DNA of 6,658 bases, taken from contig JBILVQ010000169.1 of assembly GCA_044370375.1 (NCBI GenBank), positions 1 to 6,658 on the forward strand. The letters are read 5' to 3'. Below the pieces are notes generated by a model, which did not search any database, had not been told where the DNA came from, and saw nothing but the letters and a program-made list of their open reading frames with translations. Positions 5,386 through 6,658 of the stretch are shown piece after piece. Position 1 is the stretch's first letter. Each line of letters opens with the position of its first letter. This DNA comes from JBILVQ01 sp044370375. GTDB lineage: Bacteria > Bacteroidota > Bacteroidia > UBA4408. The position numbers were made by a program, and so were the translations under genes.

Positions 5386-5514
5386 TGTCTGAATCACAGA
5401 TTAAATTGTCCTAACCACAGATTAGACGGATCAATGGATTACACGGATTTTGAATCCATGCAAGCAATAAATCTGTGTAATCTGCGTAATCAAAATAAAT
5501 CAGTGATTCAGACA
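5386..5514. repeat. Hairpin-prone palindromic repeat tract after the GxxExxY gene
   Basis: The ends are a perfect 12-bp inverted pair, TGTCTGAATCAC (5386-5397) and GTGATTCAGACA (5503-5514). Inside, GATTACACGGATTT (5437-5450) pairs with AAATCTGTGTAATC (5469-5482) at 13 of 14 positions. Copies of the unit CACAGATTAGAcGGAT and related GATTACACgGATT occur in direct orientation within the left half. The tract could extrude as a long imperfect cruciform. Repeats of the form AATCACAGATTA...AAATCTGTGTAATCTG are familiar neighbours of GxxExxY genes in several phyla (from memory). Open frames crossing it are repeat translations and not genes. Confidence 0.8.
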
Positions 5515-5699
5515 ATAAGTGCCGAAATATTCAACTCAATTTTGAAATTGATAGGAAACAAGGTTGGGAAATAAAAACTCTTGATGAAATTGCCGAGGTT
5601 GAATTTGGGTTTACCGATCTATCAACAGAAGAAGGAGATTATCGATCTGTTAGCATAACTTATATTGATGATAATGACGAATTTATTTGTAACCCATAG
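5499..5699 (+). pseudogene. 3' remnant of an unidentified gene, start missing
   Basis: This frame is open from just after a TAA at 5496-5498 to the TAG at 5697-5699 but contains no ATG, GTG or TTG start. From about 5517 the translation looks like real protein: IQLNFEIDRKQGWEIK, then TLDEIAEVEFGFTDL, STEEGDYRSVSI and TYIDDNDEFICNP. It is acidic and strand-rich, with no motif I can assign. Its first codons run straight into the right end of the palindromic repeat tract, so the 5' part of the gene was probably lost or displaced when the repeat/GxxExxY segment arrived or rearranged. A non-coding or unusually started small gene of about 60 codons is the alternative. No family is claimed. Confidence 0.45.
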
Positions 5700-5772
5700 G
5701 TGAATAAAAAAAGAAAAAAAAAATGAATTATACTTTAGTCAAAAAATTATCGTAAAACACTAGCTTTAATCC

Positions 5773-6321
5773 ATGAATTACCTCGCCAAAGCAAAAACCC
5801 TGATGGTCTTCGTCCTTCTAAACACAGGTTGTTTCGGGCGTTCCTATTTCAGTACGCTTAGCATTGACTATCCACTCATGACAAATTCTTTAAAAGGAGT
5901 TTGCGCAACAAGTTTTAATTTTAACAGGTATATCAATAAGGCTAGCTTCTCAAACGAGAGGTTTTCTACCTACTTCCAATTGGGTGCTTCTTATGCACTC
6001 CTGCAAAACCCAAAGGACCAAGCATTACACAATGTTTTAATGTCCGGAGGCATAAACCTAAATACCGCTGTCACCAAAAGTATTGAAGGCTATTTTTACC
6101 TCAATTATGGATATTCCATTTTTAAGGATCCCATCCTAAGAGAATCAGGAAGTGCCATCGAACTCGGAACCTATGTTGCAAAAAGCAAATACCTAAATAC
6201 CCTTGCCCTCCATATTTCTTATCGACAGTATTTCATGAGCCATTTAAATTATACCGAAAAGAACCAAATAATTGATGGAAAATTTGGGACCGCATTGTTT
6301 GGCCTGTCATACCTATTTTGA
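5773..6321 (+). CDS. Exported hypothetical protein, probable outer-membrane beta-barrel
   Basis: A 182-residue protein I cannot assign to a family. The N-terminus MNYLAKAKTLMVFVLLNTGC has lysines followed by a hydrophobic core and fits a signal peptide; NTGC ending at Cys20 is a weak lipobox because position -3 is Asn. The rest consists of short alternating, aromatic-rich segments such as STYFQLGASYAL, SIEGYFYLNYGYSIF and LNTLALHISYRQYF. It ends FGTALFGLSYLF, with the terminal Phe and alternating pattern typical of outer-membrane beta-barrel last strands. The ATG at 5773 gives a proper signal sequence. Upstream is AT-rich with no convincing promoter box, and it does not belong to the repeat/GxxExxY module. 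A small eight-stranded barrel is the best structural guess; function is unknown. Confidence 0.75.
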   Translation: MNYLAKAKTLMVFVLLNTGCFGRSYFSTLSIDYPLMTNSLKGVCATSFNFNRYINKASFSNERFSTYFQLGASYALLQNPKDQALHNVLMSGGINLNTAVTKSIEGYFYLNYGYSIFKDPILRESGSAIELGTYVAKSKYLNTLALHISYRQYFMSHLNYTEKNQIIDGKFGTALFGLSYLF

Positions 6322-6433
6322 AATTATTCCCCACTAAAAAACCGCCACTAAAAAATCCTTATTTTACTCCCTCTTGGTCCTCTTAAAAGGCTTTAAACCA
6401 AAATTTGTAGGCGCTGCAACTTATAAAAAAAAC

Positions 6434-6441
6434 TACATTTG
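6434..6441 (+). promoter_or_regulatory. Candidate promoter -7 box (TACATTTG) of the SRPBCC gene
   Basis: TACATTTG fits TAnnTTTG and ends 23 nt before the ATG at 6465. A TTTG at 6404-6407 is 26 nt upstream, longer than the usual 19-20 nt, so the -33 element is doubtful. Confidence 0.45.
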
Positions 6442-6464
6442 AAGCCTTCAATACCAAAGCCTTA

Positions 6465-6658
6465 ATGAAAAAACTACAGTTTGTAAAGGAAATAAATGCC
6501 TCAGCTCAGAAGGTTTATGAAACCATGTTGGGACTCAAAAACAAAAGCACCTATGAACAATGGACTGCAACCTTTAACCCAACCTCAACCTATGAAGGAA
6601 ATTGGGAGAAAGGTGGCAAAATGCTTTTTTGGGGCACGGATAAAAATGGCAAAAAAGG
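6465..6658 (+). CDS. SRPBCC (START-like/AHSA1) domain protein, N-terminal part
   Basis: The gene runs off the right edge after 64 complete codons. The start MKKLQFVKEINASAQKVYE is the first strand and helix of a Bet v 1/START-type SRPBCC domain, in which E-I-N-A-x-x-x-x-V-(Y/W) is the signature. MLGLKNKSTYEQWTATF (21-37) and NPTSTYEGNWEKGGKMLFWG (38-57) match the loop and paired strands of the AHSA1-like subgroup, followed by TDKNGKKG. Such domains bind hydrophobic ligands in a deep cavity; the ligand is unknown. The ATG at 6465 is consistent with the domain beginning immediately and with the TACATTTG box upstream. About half of the typical 140-150 residues is visible, and no damage is seen in that part. 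Confidence 0.85.
   Translation, partial: MKKLQFVKEINASAQKVYETMLGLKNKSTYEQWTATFNPTSTYEGNWEKGGKMLFWGTDKNGKK

Noticed and set aside
4947..5519. TAAG on both sides of the repeat-bounded unit as a target-site duplication
   Set aside because: Only 4 bp, and the right copy is one base removed from the repeat end; expected by chance.
5371..5574. A 67-codon frame overlapping the GxxExxY stop by ATGA
   Set aside because: Its translation (CLNHRLNCPNHRLDG...) is the palindromic repeat read as protein, with repeated NHRL units. It is not a gene, and the ATGA overlap is coincidental.
5761..5768. TAGCTTTA as a promoter -7 box for the outer-membrane protein gene
   Set aside because: It lies only 4 nt before the ATG and has no -33 partner.
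6331..6355. Two copies of CCACTAAAAAA
   Set aside because: Low-complexity 11-bp direct repeat with no arms or periodic array; no function supported.

Overview
The window looks like chromosomal DNA of a Bacteroidota bacterium, probably a relative of Chitinophagales, Sphingobacteriales or Saprospiraceae. Three things point there: promoter-like TAnnTTTG boxes about 20-30 nt upstream of several starts, a lack of clear Shine-Dalgarno sequences, and family content typical of that phylum (DUF2892 protein, rhodanese pairs, DUF1015 beside YggS, GxxExxY protein). This assignment is inferred from sequence style, not from a marker gene.

Bases 1-1428, minus strand: a sulfur/thiol-handling cluster. In transcription order it holds a DUF2892 small membrane protein, two tandem single-domain rhodaneses, a two-helix Cys-rich membrane protein and an OsmC-family peroxidase-like gene that runs off the left edge. 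The rhodaneses and the Cys-rich protein are tightly packed (2-nt gap, then a 4-nt ATGA overlap). The layout resembles a split YgaP, a membrane-anchored rhodanese. A 31-bp near-palindrome overlaps the probable promoter of the rhodanese pair. The OsmC reading frame appears broken at both ends.

Bases 1429-1644: a divergent intergenic region with a tandem direct repeat, a small inverted repeat and a promoter-like box for the rightward operon.

Bases 1645-4501, plus strand: a three-gene operon of DUF1015 protein, YggS-type PLP-binding protein and EamA/DMT transporter, with an 11-nt gap and then an ATGA overlap. PLP and amino-acid homeostasis is a reasonable common theme, but it is inferred.

Bases 4502-4993: about 490 bp without a gene. 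The first part (4521-4710) is a structured repeat-like element with nested inverted repeats; the rest is AT-rich with a possible promoter.

Bases 4951-5514: a GxxExxY (PD-(D/E)XK-like) gene bounded by imperfect inverted copies of an AATCACaGATTA repeat, with further copies in a hairpin-prone tract just downstream. Immediately after it lies a start-less 3' gene remnant (5499-5699). This is the most interesting part of the window: a possible small mobile or repeat-associated nuclease module next to a broken gene.

Bases 5773-6321: an unrecognised exported, probably beta-barrel protein. Bases 6465-6658: the N-terminal part of an SRPBCC (START-like/AHSA1) protein that continues past the right edge.
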